DNA from: Candidatus Latescibacterota bacterium
GTDB lineage: Bacteria; Latescibacterota; UBA2968; UBA8231
DNA: 28,497 nt
Assembly (NCBI GenBank): GCA_022825185.1
Contig: JAJDYK010000049.1
Location: 1-28,497 of the forward strand
Reading direction: 5' to 3'
Below, in pieces: positions 16,985 through 25,557 of the stretch. Position 1 is the first letter of the stretch. Every line of letters starts with the position of its first letter. Under the pieces are notes generated by a model. The model had not been told where the DNA came from, ran no database searches, and saw only the letters and a program-made list of their open reading frames with translations. The position numbers and the translations under genes are program-made.

Positions 16985-17023
16985 GCATCCCCGCAGGCCG
17001 CAGCCTACCAGAGATCGCGCGCA

Positions 17024-17086
17024 CCTCCTATCTTTAGAGGAGGAAATCCGGCAATCCCGCCGGCCATGCGCGCTCTGCCTAGCTAA
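17024..17086 (+). promoter_or_regulatory. Structured leader of the cytochrome gene with a possible short leader peptide
   Basis: CCTCCT (17024-17029) can pair with AGGAGG (17038-17043), burying a Shine-Dalgarno-like sequence. A second hairpin, CCGGC/GCCGG, spans 17048-17063. A tiny frame MRALPS (17066-17086) ends 3 bases before the cytochrome ATG. The cytochrome start itself has no good ribosome-binding site, so reinitiation is conceivable. Confidence 0.25.
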
Positions 17087-17089
17087 GCC

Positions 17090-19954
17090 ATGCAAAAGAA
17101 AACCCCGAGTCGCCTGAGCACTCGCCAGCAACGGACCTTGCTGGCCGTGGTGGCCTTGGGCGTCTTCATGGTCGCCGATACGCTCTATTTGCTGACCAAT
17201 CGGCTGGCCGACGCCCTCGATTTCTCCTACTTCGCGGTTACTGACATTTCCCTGCCCAAGTTTTACCAAGGCATGGTGCTGTCGCATACGGGCGTCGGTC
17301 TGGTGCTGGTGGTACTGGCGATGGGCTTTGTGGCTTGGCACCTACCGGCGGTGTGGCGCAAGAGCCGCAAGCGGGCCATCTACACTGGCATTGCCACGCT
17401 GACGCTGGGCATCGTACTGGCCGTCAGCGGGCTGTTCATCCTCAGCGCGGCGAGCAATCGCGGCAATCCGGTGGCGTACTGGAGCCATGTGGCCGCGGCG
17501 GTTTTGATTCCTCTCTTTTACTTGGCTCACCGTCGCCTCTCGCTGTGGAAGCCCTCGGCGCGGAGCTACCGCGTCGTGCCCGTAGCGGTGGTTGGGCTGT
17601 TGGCGCTAGCCGTGGTGCTACACGGGTTGAGCTATAGCGGTGAGCAGTACACGCAGGCGGCCGAGGAGGCATTCGCCGCTGGCAAGCACACCGGGCCGGG
17701 TTCTAAGGAACGGCAGGTCGCTGACTTTGCCCCAGACGAGTTTGTCCCCGCCAATTTCGTGCCGGCTGAAAGCCCCTTTTTCCCGGCGGCTACTACGACT
17801 ACGACTGGCGACGTGCTACCCTCGCGGATCATCACGCGCGGCGATCTCTCGCAGCCGGAAAAACTCGCTGGCGACATGGACGAGTACGGCTTTGTGGTCA
17901 ACGAGCCGATTGGCTCGGAGACTTGCGCCCGCTGTCACGCGGCAATCGTCGAACAGTGGGCGACGTCAGCGCACCGCTTTGCCTCGTTCAACAACCCCTT
18001 CTACGAGGCGACGATCAACCACATGCGCAGCAACTCGACCGAGAGCAACGCGGAGGTTGACGCGCACATCGCCTATTACAAGGACTTGGCGGGCGAGGAG
18101 GCCAAAGTCAAGTCCAAGTGGTGCTCGGGTTGCCACGATCCGGCGCTGATGCTGGCGGGCAAAATGACCGAAGAGATCGACCGCGCCTCGCCGCAAGCCC
18201 AAGCCGGGTTGACCTGCTTGGGTTGCCACGCCATCGACGCAATTCACGACCAGACCGGCAACGGCAACTACAACATCGCCGACGAGCAGGAGGATCCCTA
18301 TCTGTTCGCCAATGCCAAAGAAGGCGTGGGCCGGTTCGTACACGACACGGCGCTGAAGGCGCGGCCCATCGTGCACAAGAAGCAGATGCTCAAGCCTTTC
18401 TTCCGCACTTCCGAGTTTTGCGCCACCTGCCACAAGGTCAGCCTCGACTCGCGCGTCAATGGCTACCGCTGGCTGCGCGGCCAAAATGAATACGACAATT
18501 GGCACGACAGCGGCGTGGCTCTCAACGCCGCTAGGACCTTCTATCTGCCTGCTGTTAAGCGGGTCTGCCAGGATTGCCACATGCCGCTGGAGGAAGCGGT
18601 TGCGGGCGATGTGTCGGCGCGGGATGGATACGTCAAGTCGCATCGCTTTTTGGCGGTCAACACGGCCTTGCCCTTCATCCGCGGCGACGAGGAGACTATC
18701 GCGCGGATTGAGGAATTTCTACAAGACGAAAAACTCAGCGTCGATGTGTTCGCGCTGCACCACCAAGAAGAAGCGCACTACGCGCTGGATAAGAGCCAGC
18801 CGGCGCTGGTGCCGGGCGGCGAATACACATTCGACGTGGTGGTGCGCAACAAGGGCGTCGGGCACACTTTTCCAGGTGGGACTAACGATTCCAACGAGGG
18901 TTGGCTAGAGGTCTCGATGGTGGGCGACGACGATGAGGTGCTAGCTTTGAACGGGGCGGTGCAAGACGACGGGCACGTCGATCCGGGGGCGCACTTTTAT
19001 AAGGCGTTGATGGTCGATGCAAAAGGCCAAGCCATCCACCGGCGCAACGCCCAGGACATCGTCACGGCTGTGTACGTGCGCACTATTGGTCCCGGTACGG
19101 CGGATGTGGCGCACTACAGCTTCCAAGTGCCCGAGGACTACGCGGGGCGCAAGCTGACGCTGCGGGCGCGGCTGCTGTGGCGCAAGTTCGACCGCGCTTA
19201 TACGGAGTTTGCCTTTAACAACAACCGCGAGGGTTTCCGCCGCTTCGACCAAGTGCCGGATTTGCCGGTAACTGAGATCGCCCGTAGCGAGGTGGAGTTG
19301 GTGGTGGGAGGGCCGTCCGCGCAGGGTGCGCCGGATGCGGGCGATTGGATGCGCTTTAACGACTATGGCATTGGCTTGCTGCTCCAAGATGACACCCAGG
19401 GTGCTGCACGAGCCTTTGCGACGGTGGAACAGCTAGCGCCCAAGCGACTGGACGGCTGCCGTAACTTAGCTAAGGTTGCAGTGCGCGACGGCCACTTGGA
19501 GCGGGCCTACGAGCATTTGGAGGACTGCGAGGCGTTAGTTAGCGGCGACGGGCAGACAGCTTGGGTCTGGGGCGTGGTGTTGCAGGAGGATGGTCGTTAC
19601 GAAGCTGCGGCGCAGGCGTATCGCCGAGTGTTGCGCGACTTTCCCGAGGATCGAGCTACGTGGCGCAACTTGGGCCGGGTGCTGTACCTAGATGGACGCT
19701 TTGAGGAGGCTTTGGAGGCTCTCGATGGCGTGCTGGCTATTGACCCGGAGGACCGCGTCGCTCACTACCACCGGATGCTTTCGCTGCGCGCCCTTGGCCG
19801 CGAGGACGAGGCCCTCGTCGCCGAGCAGGCTTACCAGTACTATCAGATTGACGAGTCGGCACAAGAGCTGACGCGCCGCTACCGGCTAGAGCATCCGCAC
19901 GACAACCGCGAGGCGCTCAAGATACACGTTCATCCGCTGGGGGAGGGTGGTTGA
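17090..19954 (+). CDS. Membrane-anchored pentaheme c-type cytochrome with TPR domain
   Basis: A 954-residue protein. Five hydrophobic helices occupy about 15-38, 60-85, 97-122, 127-147 and 158-178, several with histidines that could bind heme b. Five CXXCH heme-c motifs follow: CARCH 279, CSGCH 345, CLGCH 376, CATCH 444 and CQDCH 493. A beta-rich region comes next, then TPR-like repeats from about 770 to 925 (for example AWVWGVVLQEDGRYEAAAQAY). The heme part should face the periplasm and take part in electron transfer. Cytochrome-TPR proteins are often encoded beside FG-GAP/ASPIC-UnbV proteins, as here, although two antisense genes intervene. An in-frame stop 3 bases before the ATG fixes the earliest start. 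Electron donor and acceptor are unknown. Confidence 0.88.
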   Translation: MQKKTPSRLSTRQQRTLLAVVALGVFMVADTLYLLTNRLADALDFSYFAVTDISLPKFYQGMVLSHTGVGLVLVVLAMGFVAWHLPAVWRKSRKRAIYTGIATLTLGIVLAVSGLFILSAASNRGNPVAYWSHVAAAVLIPLFYLAHRRLSLWKPSARSYRVVPVAVVGLLALAVVLHGLSYSGEQYTQAAEEAFAAGKHTGPGSKERQVADFAPDEFVPANFVPAESPFFPAATTTTTGDVLPSRIITRGDLSQPEKLAGDMDEYGFVVNEPIGSETCARCHAAIVEQWATSAHRFASFNNPFYEATINHMRSNSTESNAEVDAHIAYYKDLAGEEAKVKSKWCSGCHDPALMLAGKMTEEIDRASPQAQAGLTCLGCHAIDAIHDQTGNGNYNIADEQEDPYLFANAKEGVGRFVHDTALKARPIVHKKQMLKPFFRTSEFCATCHKVSLDSRVNGYRWLRGQNEYDNWHDSGVALNAARTFYLPAVKRVCQDCHMPLEEAVAGDVSARDGYVKSHRFLAVNTALPFIRGDEETIARIEEFLQDEKLSVDVFALHHQEEAHYALDKSQPALVPGGEYTFDVVVRNKGVGHTFPGGTNDSNEGWLEVSMVGDDDEVLALNGAVQDDGHVDPGAHFYKALMVDAKGQAIHRRNAQDIVTAVYVRTIGPGTADVAHYSFQVPEDYAGRKLTLRARLLWRKFDRAYTEFAFNNNREGFRRFDQVPDLPVTEIARSEVELVVGGPSAQGAPDAGDWMRFNDYGIGLLLQDDTQGAARAFATVEQLAPKRLDGCRNLAKVAVRDGHLERAYEHLEDCEALVSGDGQTAWVWGVVLQEDGRYEAAAQAYRRVLRDFPEDRATWRNLGRVLYLDGRFEEALEALDGVLAIDPEDRVAHYHRMLSLRALGREDEALVAEQAYQYYQIDESAQELTRRYRLEHPHDNREALKIHVHPLGEGG

Positions 19955-20184
19955 GGGCGCACGTGGAGGATTTCTTCCATGCCGAGGGGCCGCACTTGGT
20001 CGGCCTCTAGGGTGAGGACGGCTCGGTTGGGAAACTCCACCTCGTACGCGGCTCCTTCTCCGTGAATGAAGACCACGACCCCGACATCGCCGACGATCAG
20101 TTCGGCTTGGGGTTGATCGGCTGTCAGGACAGCTTGCCGGTGTTCGGCTAGGGGGGCATCTAGGGGTTCGGCTAGGGTATTCAT
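19930..20184 (-). CDS. DUF4926 domain protein
   Basis: An 84-residue protein whose centre matches the DUF4926 pattern: VGDVGVVVFIHGEGAAYEVEF followed after a few residues by LTLEADQVRPL. This is a small SH3-like beta-barrel family of unknown function. AAAGGAG lies 9 bases before the ATG. Its start overlaps the stop of the DUF6883 gene as ATGA, so the two are coupled. Its 3' end runs 25 bases into the oppositely oriented cytochrome gene. The constant pairing of DUF4926 with DUF6883, as I recall it, suggests a two-component unit, perhaps toxin-antitoxin-like; that function is unproven. Confidence 0.75.
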   Translation of the reverse strand: MNTLAEPLDAPLAEHRQAVLTADQPQAELIVGDVGVVVFIHGEGAAYEVEFPNRAVLTLEADQVRPLGMEEILHVRPQPPSPSG

Positions 20185-20501
20185 GGACTATAACTCCTTT
20201 GTGGAACGGCCGTTACAAAACGCAGCGCGGTCTCGCCGTGGCCGATAAACCACACGGTGCGCAGATGAAATAGACCGTATGATGGTGTGTTAATGTATCC
20301 AAGGATAATGTATTTGGTGCCGTGCTCAGTTGCAATACGTTCGACAAGCGGTTGTGTCCTGACGATGATTAATAGACCTCTACGCAAATCTCCGACATTG
20401 TGGTCTCTATAGCCCAGTATCGCAAATAGACCGCGCTTGCTACGACTGTGCAATAGATAGTTCAGTTTTTCGTCGGCGATGTAGGCTTCGCTGCGATTCA
20501 T
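20181..20501 (-). CDS. DUF6883 domain protein
   Basis: A 106-residue protein with the DUF6883 layout: AYIADEKLNYLLHSRSKRGLFAIL begins with the KL-x-YLL element, then GTKYIILGYINTPSYGLFHLRTVWFI and a C-terminal ETALRFVTAVP that matches the conserved RFVTAYP ending. Function is unknown; the fold is small alpha/beta. It is the first gene of a coupled pair with DUF4926. No convincing ribosome-binding site precedes its ATG. The pair sits antisense between the cytochrome and CRTAC1-like genes, which suggests it was inserted between two functional partners. Its more mixed base composition compared with both neighbours is consistent with that. Confidence 0.7.
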   Translation of the reverse strand: MNRSEAYIADEKLNYLLHSRSKRGLFAILGYRDHNVGDLRRGLLIIVRTQPLVERIATEHGTKYIILGYINTPSYGLFHLRTVWFIGHGETALRFVTAVPQRSYSP

Positions 20502-20587
20502 GTCGAGCTAATCCGATTGCATTCTTTTTGCGTGTCGGTTACTCTAGCAAACACTTGTGTATCAACCTTTCACACTGCTAAGGCTTA

Positions 20588-22411
20588 ATGGGAAGAGATA
20601 TGACGAGTAAGTACGCAATAGATGCAAATTTTATGCCAACATCTCGTAGTATGATCTGGCGACTCTTGGTCGGCGCATTGATGTTAGCCGCCTGCGGCCC
20701 GGAAGAGCCTTCGGAACCGGCTCCGAAGCCTGAGTACACCAAACCGGCTGCCGATTATGCGGTGGGGCGCGGGCGGAAAGAGGCTCCTGCGGTGCGCTTT
20801 GTCGATGTGACGCGAGAGGCTGGTCTCGAATTCAGGCACGAGACTGGTGCGCGCGGCGACAAGTGGATGCCGGAAACCATGGGCAGCGGCTGTGCGCTTT
20901 TTGATTACGATGGCGACGGCTGGTTGGACGTGCTCTTGGTCAACAGCGAAGGTTGGGGTGGCGAAGAAGCACCCGGCAAGCTCTATCGCAATCTCGGCAA
21001 CGGTACCTTTGTCGACGCAACGGAGCGCACTGGTTTAGATTTCTCGGTCTATGGCATGGGCGCGACGATTGCCGACTACGACGCTGATGGCGATCCGGAT
21101 ATTTACTTGACGACCTTGGGGCCGAACCTGCTCTTGCGCAACGACGCGGGCCGCTTTGTCGATGTGGCGCGGGAAGCGGGCGTGGCGGGCGCGGTCTGGC
21201 GGGACGATGCGGGCAATGAGAATCCCGAGTGGTCAACAGGCGCGGCTTGGGTCGATGTGGATGGCGACGGCTGGCTGGATCTGTTGGTCACCAACTACGT
21301 GCGCTGGTCGGCTAGCACTGACATATACACCACGCTCGATGGCAAGGAAAAGTCCTATGCCACGCCACAGCAGTACCCCGGCTCGACGCCGAGGCTCTAT
21401 CGCAACTTAGGCGAGGGCCGCTTCGAGGAGATCACCGAAGAAGCCGGTCTGCTATTGCCCGAGGGCAAGTCCATGGGCGTGGCCATGACCGACTTTGAAG
21501 ACGACGGTCGCATCGACTTGGTCGTCACCAACGACACCCAGCCCAATTTCCTGTTGCAAAACTTAGGTGGGGGCCGCTTTGCGGAGCGGGGTCTCGCCGC
21601 GGGCATTGGCTACGACGAGACCGGGCGCGCGCGCGCGGGGATGGGCGTAGATATTACCTCGGTCGCCAACGACGGCGTGCTGTCCATCGCTATTGGCAAC
21701 TTCAGCCGCGAGGCACTCTCGCTCTATCGCCAAGCTGGCGGCGAGGTCTTCGTCGATGCTGCGGGCAAAGCTCGGCTGATGCAGGCGACGTTGCAGCCGC
21801 TGACCTTTGGGCTGCGCTTTTTCGACTACGATCTCGACGGGTACCAAGACCTGATCTTGGCCAATGGGCACATTGAGCCAGAGATCAACTCGACGCAGAA
21901 GGAGATCGAGTACCAGCAGGCACCGCAGTTGTTTTGGAATACCGGCGAGGGGCGGATGGTCGAGGTGTCGGAGCAGACGGGCGGGCCATTTCTCAAGCCA
22001 GTGGTGGCGCGGGGATTGGCTGTCGGCGATGTCGATGCAGACGGCGACTTGGACGTGTTGCTTACTACCAATGGCGGCCCGGCCTATCTGTTGCGCAACG
22101 AGGGGCCGACCGGCCGCGTGGTGGAACTCGACCTGACGGGTAAGGCTCCTAACCGGGACGCCATCGGCGCGAAGGTGACTGCGCAGGTGGGTGAGCAGGA
22201 GCAGGTGTTCATGGTGCGCACGGGATCTTCTTATCTGAGCCACAGTCCGATGAGCCTGACCGTTGGCTTGGGCGCGGCCGAGCAGATCGACCGCTTGGAG
22301 ATTCGCTGGCCGGATGGGACGGTGGAAGCCCTTGAACAGCTAGCGGCAGGGGCGCGCTATGAGATTGCGCAGGGTGAAGGTATTGTGGGGAAGAGGGCCT
22401 TTGTGCAGTGA
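20588..22411 (+). CDS. CRTAC1-like FG-GAP/VCBS lipoprotein with ASPIC-UnbV domain
   Basis: A 607-residue exported protein. A lipobox LMLAAC near residue 36 follows the hydrophobic stretch MIWRLLVGA, so the mature protein should be a lipid-anchored one. Six FG-GAP/VCBS Ca2+-binding motifs are seen: FDYDGDGWLD, ADYDADGDPD, VDVDGDGWLD, TDFEDDGRID, FDYDLDGYQD and GDVDADGDLD, forming a beta-propeller. The C-terminal 110 residues are the ASPIC/UnbV domain (NRDAIGAKV, then RTGSSYLSHSPMSLTVGLG and IRWPDG). The start is uncertain: ATGs at 20588, 20600 and 20633 are all in frame, and 20633 would give the most normal signal peptide. Such proteins commonly accompany multiheme cytochrome/TPR genes; the role is unclear, possibly binding polysaccharide or an electron-transfer partner. 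Confidence 0.87.
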   Translation: MGRDMTSKYAIDANFMPTSRSMIWRLLVGALMLAACGPEEPSEPAPKPEYTKPAADYAVGRGRKEAPAVRFVDVTREAGLEFRHETGARGDKWMPETMGSGCALFDYDGDGWLDVLLVNSEGWGGEEAPGKLYRNLGNGTFVDATERTGLDFSVYGMGATIADYDADGDPDIYLTTLGPNLLLRNDAGRFVDVAREAGVAGAVWRDDAGNENPEWSTGAAWVDVDGDGWLDLLVTNYVRWSASTDIYTTLDGKEKSYATPQQYPGSTPRLYRNLGEGRFEEITEEAGLLLPEGKSMGVAMTDFEDDGRIDLVVTNDTQPNFLLQNLGGGRFAERGLAAGIGYDETGRARAGMGVDITSVANDGVLSIAIGNFSREALSLYRQAGGEVFVDAAGKARLMQATLQPLTFGLRFFDYDLDGYQDLILANGHIEPEINSTQKEIEYQQAPQLFWNTGEGRMVEVSEQTGGPFLKPVVARGLAVGDVDADGDLDVLLTTNGGPAYLLRNEGPTGRVVELDLTGKAPNRDAIGAKVTAQVGEQEQVFMVRTGSSYLSHSPMSLTVGLGAAEQIDRLEIRWPDGTVEALEQLAAGARYEIAQGEGIVGKRAFVQ

Positions 22412-22417
22412 GTTATT

Positions 22418-23302
22418 TCAATGGATCAAGCGGCCCTTCTGGTCGTGGCTGACCTTGTCGGGGTCGTGCGGCCCGGAGCGGGCGCGCTTGGCCTCTCCTT
22501 GTTTATAGCGGTGGCGCATTTCCGTCTGCCGCCACCGTAAGAAACTGCGTTCCTGCGCGTTGCGGTTGCGCGCCGAAGGTGAGGCCGGGACTTCGATGGT
22601 GGCGTAGGTGATTTCGCTTACCCTGCGCGACAGAGCGATGATTTCTCCTTTGCTGATGACCAAGGTGACGCCGACGTTGGCCTCGACAATGGCGACGCCG
22701 TTTTCGCGCGCTCGAGCTAATACGGCGCAGTCTTGCTCCTTGGAGCGGGAGCCGTAGGAGGGGATGAGCAGGTACTGTGCCCCGTCGAGCACTGGGATGC
22801 GGGCGATGTCGGGGTTCCAGCGGTCGTTGCAGATGAGGAAGCCGCAGCGGCCAAACGGCGTGTCAAAGGCGTGGGCATGAGCACCGAGGCGATTGTACCA
22901 CCAAGAGGGATGGTAGCCTTCGGCCAGTTGCATTTTGTGGTACTTGCCGCATAGGCGGCCCCGATGGTCGATGAAGACGGCGCAGTTGTACACATCTTCG
23001 CCGATGCGCTCGGCTAGCCCAAAGGCGAGGCATATTCCCAACTCGCGGGCCAGTTCGCGGAAGCGACCAATGACCGGGCCGCGCGTGGTGACGGCCACAT
23101 CCCGCATCCGTTCTTCCGGCTCTTCCCCCGTGATTAGTTCCATGACCACGTAGCCTTCCAGCACCCCTTCGGGGGCTAGGGCCAGTTGGGCACCGTCCTT
23201 AGCGGCGGCGCGGAACATGGCTTCCAAGCGGTCGGCATTGCCGGCTAGGTCGAATTTTTGGGGCCGGAAGGAAATGGCGGCGACAGCTACGGATTGATAC
23301 AT
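22418..23302 (-). CDS. Nitrilase-superfamily carbon-nitrogen hydrolase
   Basis: A 294-residue enzyme with the nitrilase triad Glu45 (APEG), Lys123 (YHKMQL) and Cys158 (ICNDRW). These hydrolases cleave amides, nitriles or carbamoyl compounds through a cysteine thioester. The last 40 residues form a basic tail (for example RWRQTEMRHRYKQGEAKRAR) not needed by the core. An AGGAG sequence precedes the ATG and overlaps the stop region of the upstream beta-propeller gene, 12 bases away, so the two form an operon. The gene converges with the CRTAC1-like gene, 6 bases apart, with no visible terminator between them. The substrate is unknown; context suggests an amide-containing sugar or amino compound. 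Confidence 0.87.
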   Translation of the reverse strand: MYQSVAVAAISFRPQKFDLAGNADRLEAMFRAAAKDGAQLALAPEGVLEGYVVMELITGEEPEERMRDVAVTTRGPVIGRFRELARELGICLAFGLAERIGEDVYNCAVFIDHRGRLCGKYHKMQLAEGYHPSWWYNRLGAHAHAFDTPFGRCGFLICNDRWNPDIARIPVLDGAQYLLIPSYGSRSKEQDCAVLARARENGVAIVEANVGVTLVISKGEIIALSRRVSEITYATIEVPASPSARNRNAQERSFLRWRQTEMRHRYKQGEAKRARSGPHDPDKVSHDQKGRLIH

Positions 23303-23314
23303 GGATTCCGTCTC

Positions 23315-24691
23315 CTATTCTTCTTTGCGGCAAAAGCGCAATGCGTACAGGTCGGCGTCGTACATGACAAAACGCAGACGCACTGGCTGTCCGGCCAACG
23401 GGCCGACCTCAGCGCCTGATTCCCACTGTACCGCTAAGTCCGTCTGATCCTGAAAAAGCTCGGGCGAGTCGGCCAGCGACAGTCCGGGAAAGGGCTTGCC
23501 GTTTTCGTCTTGGACTTCGACGCGGATGCTGCCGGCCGCAGAAGTGGCCATGTTGAGCCGCAACTGATCGCCGCTGAAGATCAGGGGCTTGGTGGTGAGC
23601 TGGCCGCCGCGATAGGGCGCTTGCACCGAGGCAAAACCGTCGAGGCGCATGGTCAGGCGGCGGATGCAGGAGGTGGGCATGCGCCAGTTCTCGGTCATGT
23701 AGAGCGACAGTTCGGCGGGTCCGGTACGCAGCAGGCCGCGCATGATGTACACGCTGCGGTCGTGCCAATTGCCGGGATCGGGACCCGGGCGCACAAAGGC
23801 TTCGGGGAAGAGGCGGTCGAAGTGGAGGCCATCGTGGCTGCTCATTAGCACGCCGTCGTTGACTCCAGGGTACGGCCAGCCGGGCGTGGGGCTGCGGCTG
23901 TTGACAAAGCGCGAGGGGAACATCAGGTAGAGGCCGGGGGAACGCTCGTAGGGAACGCAGGAATTGGTGTACATGTGCTCCAGCGGCGCGTCGCCGGTGC
24001 TGATGGATTCTAGCGGACTCCAGTGGACAAAGTCGTCGGAGGTGGCGCGGCGGATCCAGCGCACGCCTTCCTTAAAGGCGCGGGTGGCACCGTGGCCTAG
24101 TTCGCCGTCGCTGCGAATGCCTCGGGTGTACATGACGTACTGGCCGGTCCACGGGTCGCGGAAGGCGATATTGTGCGAGTCGAATGGGCCTTCGGTCTGT
24201 ACGGGTTCGGGGTTTTTGTGCCAGTGGAAGCCGTCGGGCGAGGTCGCCGTGTAAATGGCACCGCGCCGGCCGATGCCTTTGTAGCGCTCTTGCTCTGGGG
24301 CTTGTGGATCGAGGAATGGGGAGAAGTTGACTAGGTCGGGATCGTCGATGACTAAGTTGTTGGCCGTCGAGCCTTGGAAGTCGATGAGGCCCAACTCTGG
24401 TTTGTGCCAAGTGATGCCGTCGCTGCTTTCGGCGTAGGCGGTGCAGGCTCGGTCGGTTTTGTTGTTGTCGGCGTGAGGGATGCAGCGGTACCAGGCGCGG
24501 AAGCGGTCGCCGTCTTTGAAGAGCACGGCGTAGGCGAGGCCGCCTTCTTCCCAAGGATGGTCAATGCGCACTGCGGCGTTGCGGCGCATGGGCTGGTGGA
24601 GGACTTGGCGGGCGTCTTGTAGCTCGTCAATGAGGCGGCGGTCGAGTAGTAGTTGGCGGTCGGAGCCGATGGGGATGGGGGTGTTGGGCAT
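23315..24691 (-). CDS. GH43/GH32-like five-bladed beta-propeller protein
   Basis: A 458-residue protein. Repeated blade signatures are visible: FRAWYRCIP, ESSDGITWHKPELG, TATSPDGFHWHKNPEP, RDPWTGQYVMYTR, RATSDDFVHWSPL, MSSHDGLHFDRLF. Such Asp-Gly-x-x-W/F blades occur in arabinanase, levansucrase and invertase-type glycosidases and in uncharacterised planctomycete-type relatives. A beta-sandwich-like C-terminus (about 360-455) has SIRVEVQDENGKPFPGLSL. There is no signal peptide, so it is probably cytoplasmic. No family-specific catalytic triad could be assigned with confidence. A promoter lies just upstream at 24732-24760, and GAGG is 5 bases before the ATG. It leads the operon with the nitrilase-like gene. 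Confidence 0.82.
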   Translation of the reverse strand: MPNTPIPIGSDRQLLLDRRLIDELQDARQVLHQPMRRNAAVRIDHPWEEGGLAYAVLFKDGDRFRAWYRCIPHADNNKTDRACTAYAESSDGITWHKPELGLIDFQGSTANNLVIDDPDLVNFSPFLDPQAPEQERYKGIGRRGAIYTATSPDGFHWHKNPEPVQTEGPFDSHNIAFRDPWTGQYVMYTRGIRSDGELGHGATRAFKEGVRWIRRATSDDFVHWSPLESISTGDAPLEHMYTNSCVPYERSPGLYLMFPSRFVNSRSPTPGWPYPGVNDGVLMSSHDGLHFDRLFPEAFVRPGPDPGNWHDRSVYIMRGLLRTGPAELSLYMTENWRMPTSCIRRLTMRLDGFASVQAPYRGGQLTTKPLIFSGDQLRLNMATSAAGSIRVEVQDENGKPFPGLSLADSPELFQDQTDLAVQWESGAEVGPLAGQPVRLRFVMYDADLYALRFCRKEE

Positions 24692-24731
24692 GGTGGCCTC
24701 GGGGGTGGGGAGTTGGAGCGTCGGCGGGCGT

Positions 24732-24760
24732 ATTATAGCTAACGTGGGGCTGATCTACAA
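24732..24760 (-). promoter_or_regulatory. Sigma-70-type promoter for the propeller-nitrilase operon
   Basis: Read on the minus strand, TTGTAG (24760-24755) is followed after 17 bases by a perfect TATAAT (24737-24732). Transcription would start about 35 bases before the ATG at 24691. Confidence 0.6.
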
Positions 24761-24836
24761 ACTGGCCGTCGTTTGGACCTGGTAGGTAATAGCATTGAGG
24801 ATGGGGCACCCCAAGCCCCCGGCACCGTTGTGACTG

Positions 24837-25397
24837 CTACTGTTTTCGCAGCGATTTCTTCAACAATCTGCCCCAGATTCTGTCATAGGGATGGACGACC
24901 TTTACCCGCTCTTTTCCTCGATAGACAGGTCGCCCCTCGTTTGCCCAAGCGAAGATCGATCCTTCCAGATTGTAGATCTCCGTATATCCCTTTTTCATTA
25001 GGAACTGGGCGAGTTCGGACGAGCGGTATCCCACGGAACAGTACAAAACGATACGCTGGTCTGAGGGTACTCCTTGAAGCGCTTTTAGGGCCTCGTCTTT
25101 TGAGGGGGTTGGCTGGGCGTCCTGCAGATGGCTGACGGCGTATTCCTCGGGTTCTCGCACGTCGAACAGCAGGAAGTTTTCCCGCTGCGGAGATTTGTCG
25201 AGCCAGGATTGTAACGTATCGGTTGGGATATGGGCAACTGTCGGAAATTTGGCGCGGATCGTCTTCAGCGTCATGGACCAGGACATGGTGTTATTCCCGC
25301 CTTCTTCTTGTGCCGACGCGGCGACGCCTGCACACATCGTTAGTCGTAGGGCAAACGCGAGAACTGTCTTAAATTGGTGGAGGTTGAGTCGGCGCAT
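24837..25397 (-). CDS. Exported rhodanese-domain sulfurtransferase-like protein
   Basis: A 186-residue protein starting at the ATG whose product begins MRRLNLHQFKTVLAFAL, a signal peptide with a likely cut after AASA near residue 29. The frame is open further upstream, but only from a TTG and with an unsuitable N-terminus. The rhodanese core has LLFDVREPEEYAVSHL at about 76-91 and the active-site loop YCSVGYRSS with Cys120. Residues 135-155 (KKGYTEIYNLEGSIFAWAN) complete the fold. The six-residue loop favours persulfide transfer over phosphatase activity. The tail (160-186) is basic. An exported single-domain rhodanese may act in periplasmic sulfur transfer, for example cyanide or thiosulfate handling. 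It is divergent from the toroid glycosidase gene. Confidence 0.85.
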   Translation of the reverse strand: MRRLNLHQFKTVLAFALRLTMCAGVAASAQEEGGNNTMSWSMTLKTIRAKFPTVAHIPTDTLQSWLDKSPQRENFLLFDVREPEEYAVSHLQDAQPTPSKDEALKALQGVPSDQRIVLYCSVGYRSSELAQFLMKKGYTEIYNLEGSIFAWANEGRPVYRGKERVKVVHPYDRIWGRLLKKSLRKQ

Positions 25398-25446
25398 GAG
25401 GATGATCCAATCTGAGGAATAAATAATAGAAGAGGAGGAACCGATT

Positions 25447-25467
25447 CGATGCAAGACCTACGCATCG
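25447..25467. repeat. Inverted repeat in the divergent intergenic region
   Basis: CGATGC (25447-25452) and GCATCG (25462-25467) flank a 9-base spacer, between the divergent rhodanese and toroid genes. A second small palindrome, TCGGT-GT-ACCGA, follows at once. This could be an operator or a hairpin; no regulator is encoded nearby. Confidence 0.3.
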
Positions 25468-25546
25468 GTGTACCGACGCTGGGAGAACGAGATTAGATTG
25501 CGCGGGGACGGTCAATCGACGTCCCTCACTGGCCGATAATTTTAAC

Positions 25547-25551
25547 GGGAG
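25547..25551 (+). promoter_or_regulatory. Ribosome-binding site selecting the toroid gene start
   Basis: GGGAG lies 6 bases before the ATG at 25558 but abuts the ATG at 25552, so 25558 is preferred. Confidence 0.55.
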
Positions 25552-25557
25552 ATGACC

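Noticed and set aside
17966..18643. Minus-strand frame of 225 codons within the cytochrome gene
   Set aside because: It is antisense to four CXXCH motifs and has no recognisable domain.
24803..24819. GGGGC/GCCCC hairpin downstream of the rhodanese gene as a terminator
   Set aside because: The stem is only 5 base pairs and is not followed by a T-run on the minus strand.
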